Below are positions 4,745 to 6,457 of a DNA stretch of 6,457 nucleotides, one piece after another (within the stretch, counting starts at the first letter, position 1; each line of letters starts with the position of its first letter). The translations under genes were made by a program, and so were the position numbers. Location of the stretch: positions 1-6,457 of the forward strand of contig JAUYBK010000162.1 in assembly GCA_030693105.1 (NCBI GenBank). The letters are read 5' to 3'. This DNA comes from Methanobacteriaceae archaeon. Lineage in GTDB: Archaea; Methanobacteriota; Methanobacteria; Methanobacteriales; Methanobacteriaceae. The notes beneath the pieces were generated by a model. That model was not told where the DNA came from and made no database searches. It saw nothing but the letters and a program-made list of their open reading frames with translations.

Positions 4745-5926
4745 ATGATAGTAACTGACGTCCTAGTTATCGGAGCCGGACCCGCCGGTTCATCAGCAGC
4801 CAAGCACGCCGCATTAAACGGTGCGGAAGTGCTCATGATTGATAAAAAATCTGAAATAGGAGCACCCAAACGTTGTGGAGAGGGAGTTTCTAAAGAAGGA
4901 CTTAAAAAACTGAGAATTGAGCCCAACCCTCGTTGGGTCACTAAAGAGCTCAGTGGTGTCCGCATGGTATCTCCCAACGGTACCGACGTGGTCCTGGATG
5001 ATGAAAAGGTTAAACTACCCGAAGCAGGCTACATTTTAGAAAGGAAAGTTTTCGACAAATACATGGCCATGGACGCCGGGCGGGCGGGAGTTCAAATCAT
5101 GATTAAAACCCTGGCCACCGGTATAGAACGAGATGGGGATGGTATTATAGTGTATGCAGAACACATGGGTTACTCCCTTAAAATTCAGACTAAAATTGTC
5201 ATAGCTGCTGACGGTCCTGAGTCACGCGTTGGGCGTTGGGCGGGTCTTAAAACCAGCATGAAACCCAAGAACATGGAGTCCTGCGCCCAGTTTGAAATGG
5301 TAAACGTGGAGATGGAAGAACCAGACTGTATCGAATTTCACTTCGGCAGCGTAGCCCCCGGAGGCTACGCCTGGATATTTCCCAAAGGCGATGACATAGC
5401 CAACGTAGGATTGGGCATACTAAACACTGTCACCGATAAAACTGCCTACCAACATCTTTTAGAGTTCGTGGACCAATGTCCCGCCACCCAGAACGCCCAA
5501 CCAGTAGAGTTAAACATTGGGGGAGACCCGGTGGGAGGATTAATCAAGGAACTGTTGGCAGACAACATTTTAGTAGTGGGTGACGCCGCAGGAATGGTAA
5601 ACCCCTTGACTGGAGGAGGAATTGCCAGTGGAATGACCGGAGGGCTCATCGCGGGGGAAGTAGCAGCAAAGGCTATTAAAAACAATGACTGGTCCGCCAA
5701 GGGCATGGAGGAATATAAAAATCGCTGCCAGGAAGAAATTGGAGATTCCTTCAAGAAATATTTAAAGGCCAAAGACTACATGCTCAGCCTCACTGACGAG
5801 GAATTAAACACCATCGCCGAGGCCTTCCGAGACAGCGACTTTGAAAGTATCAACACCACAGAACTTTTAAAGAAACTGGTGAAAATTTCACCTAAAGCCC
5901 TCTTAAAACTGGGTAAACTATTCTAG
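4745..5926 (+). CDS. Digeranylgeranylglycerophospholipid reductase (geranylgeranyl reductase family)
   Basis: Complete 393-residue FAD enzyme that reduces the double bonds of geranylgeranyl chains in archaeal ether lipids, acting at the inner face of the membrane. It starts with a Rossmann dinucleotide fold (VLVIGAGPAGSSAAKHAALN, 6-25, GxGxxG at 10-15), with an acidic residue D33 ending the second strand. The family's CGEGVS lies at 44-49, with C44. PGGYAWIFP (205-213) is the substrate-side motif of archaeal reductases. VVGDAAGMVNPLTGGGI (277-293) is the second FAD motif. The length matches archaeal family members. GGTGAT at 4734-4739, just before the ATG, gives a strong ribosome site. It forms an operon with the ferredoxin. 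Related FAD reductases of chlorophyll synthesis share the fold, but the archaeal setting and the ferredoxin neighbour favour the lipid role. Confidence 0.93.
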   Translation: MIVTDVLVIGAGPAGSSAAKHAALNGAEVLMIDKKSEIGAPKRCGEGVSKEGLKKLRIEPNPRWVTKELSGVRMVSPNGTDVVLDDEKVKLPEAGYILERKVFDKYMAMDAGRAGVQIMIKTLATGIERDGDGIIVYAEHMGYSLKIQTKIVIAADGPESRVGRWAGLKTSMKPKNMESCAQFEMVNVEMEEPDCIEFHFGSVAPGGYAWIFPKGDDIANVGLGILNTVTDKTAYQHLLEFVDQCPATQNAQPVELNIGGDPVGGLIKELLADNILVVGDAAGMVNPLTGGGIASGMTGGLIAGEVAAKAIKNNDWSAKGMEEYKNRCQEEIGDSFKKYLKAKDYMLSLTDEELNTIAEAFRDSDFESINTTELLKKLVKISPKALLKLGKLF

Positions 5927-5951
5927 ACCGGGATTGAATTACCCTAAACCT

Positions 5952-5961
5952 TTATTTTTTT
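5952..5961 (+). terminator. Poly-T terminator of the geranylgeranyl reductase operon
   Basis: TTATTTTTTT lies 26 bases after the reductase stop, with seven T in a row at 5955-5961. No strong hairpin is seen, in keeping with archaeal U-tract termination. Confidence 0.5.
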
Positions 5962-5988
5962 AGAAAATTTAAATTGAAATTTATTTTT

Positions 5989-6028
5989 AAAAAAATCTTA
6001 TTTAACACATTAAAAAAAAATCTTATTT
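5989..6028 (-). terminator. Tandem poly-T terminators (direct repeat) of the right-edge gene
   Basis: AAAAAAATCTTATTT occurs exactly twice, at 5989-6003 and 6014-6028, 25 bases apart. On the minus strand each copy gives a T-run (seven T, and nine T counting the flanking bases) directly behind the stop codon of the leftward gene at 6029. Two successive U-tracts would make an efficient terminator. Confidence 0.55.
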
Positions 6029-6457
6029 TTAGAATATAATTACCAGGATGCACAAGAGAAAAAATACCAGTGCTACTTGATGGTATAAAATATCAGCCAG
6101 TTTTAGCATATCGTCCTTGTTGGTGAATAAAGAAAGGTACAAAGGTATTCCAGCCACGATGGACGGTGCCAGGGCCACCATGAATTGAATAATGTTCATT
6201 GCGCCCGAATAAATAATGAACAGGAACACCACTCCACTTGTGATTCCCACCAGGCTTGCATCTCGGGTTTTGGATTTGTACATCAAATAAGTTCCCATAC
6301 CCGCCAGGAACATGAATAGATAAACGCTAATAGGGACAATGAAGATGTTTCCGAGTAACACGGCACAGGAAGCCAATCGCAAAACGGAATTAGTTGCCGT
6401 GCTAAAAAGTGGGGCCAGGGCTGTTTCTTTAAGGCGTATGGGTGGTACAGTGTATAA
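6029..6457 (-). CDS. Integral membrane protein, possibly UbiA-type prenyltransferase, partial (N-terminus beyond right edge)
   Basis: The frame is open from the stop at 6029 to the right edge, showing the last 142 residues. The TTG at 6380-6382 is not taken as the start, because the upstream codons continue as plausible protein (LYTVPPIRLKETALAPLF) without a stop. The YTVPPIRLK motif resembles the YSxPPxRLK stretch of UbiA-superfamily prenyltransferases, which follows the first Asp-rich site. Hydrophobic helices follow at about 29-53, 68-85, 88-108 and 124-142 of the visible part. A clear second DxxxD motif is not seen, only RD (65-66) and NKDDMLKLAD (113-122), so it may be a divergent member or another membrane family. 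It converges on the geranylgeranyl reductase operon. Membrane location is sure; the UbiA call is tentative. Confidence 0.5.
   Translation of the reverse strand, partial: LYTVPPIRLKETALAPLFSTATNSVLRLASCAVLLGNIFIVPISVYLFMFLAGMGTYLMYKSKTRDASLVGITSGVVFLFIIYSGAMNIIQFMVALAPSIVAGIPLYLSLFTNKDDMLKLADILYHQVALVFFLLCILVIIF

Noticed and set aside
4615..4977. 120-residue minus-strand ORF across the ferredoxin and reductase starts
   Set aside because: It is antisense to two genes with intact cluster and FAD motifs; a shadow frame.
5446..5772. 108-residue minus-strand ORF inside the reductase gene
   Set aside because: Antisense shadow of the conserved second FAD-binding motif.
6380..6382. TTG as the true start of the right-edge membrane protein
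   Set aside because: The frame stays open to the window end with protein-like codons and a UbiA-like PPIRLK motif, and no ribosome site precedes the TTG; the gene is cut by the edge.

Overview
The window looks like a chromosomal stretch of a methanogenic archaeon of the Methanobacterium type. Reasons: AT-rich intergenic DNA with archaeal TATA boxes, ribosome sites of the AGGAGG/AGGTGA type, poly-T terminators, an archaeal-lipid geranylgeranyl reductase paired with a small ferredoxin, and a radical SAM enzyme plus Cys-rich peptide pair that I associate with methanogens. The organism is inferred; no rRNA or methanogenesis gene is present.

Left part (1-2400). A SOUL-type heme-binding protein runs off the left edge on the minus strand. 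It is divergent, across 425 bases of AT-rich DNA, from a complete heliorhodopsin gene at 718-1539. That gene keeps the Schiff-base lysine (K259) and the carboxylate counterion (E124). Its promoter carries three iterated CCC(C)TAA motifs. It converges on a minus-strand AIM24-family protein with an N-terminal zinc ribbon, and the two share a perfect 16-base palindrome that looks like a bidirectional terminator.

Middle (2400-4420). After 315 non-coding bases comes a two-gene unit: a 52-residue Cys-rich peptide (2701-2859) and, 29 bases later, a radical SAM/SPASM enzyme with all eight SPASM cysteines. This resembles a precursor peptide with its maturase, a candidate undescribed peptide-modification system. 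A 117-residue protein of unknown function follows with no visible terminator in between.

Right part (4420-6457). A well-formed promoter leads into a 53-residue two-cluster ferredoxin, followed 13 bases later by a geranylgeranyl reductase. The ferredoxin probably feeds electrons to the reductase for saturation of archaeal membrane lipids. A convergent integral-membrane protein, possibly of the UbiA prenyltransferase superfamily, is cut by the right edge.

The two most interesting items are the heliorhodopsin in what seems to be a strict anaerobe, beside a heme-binding-type protein, and the Cys-rich peptide/radical SAM pair. No mobile element, CRISPR array, tRNA or rRNA was seen.
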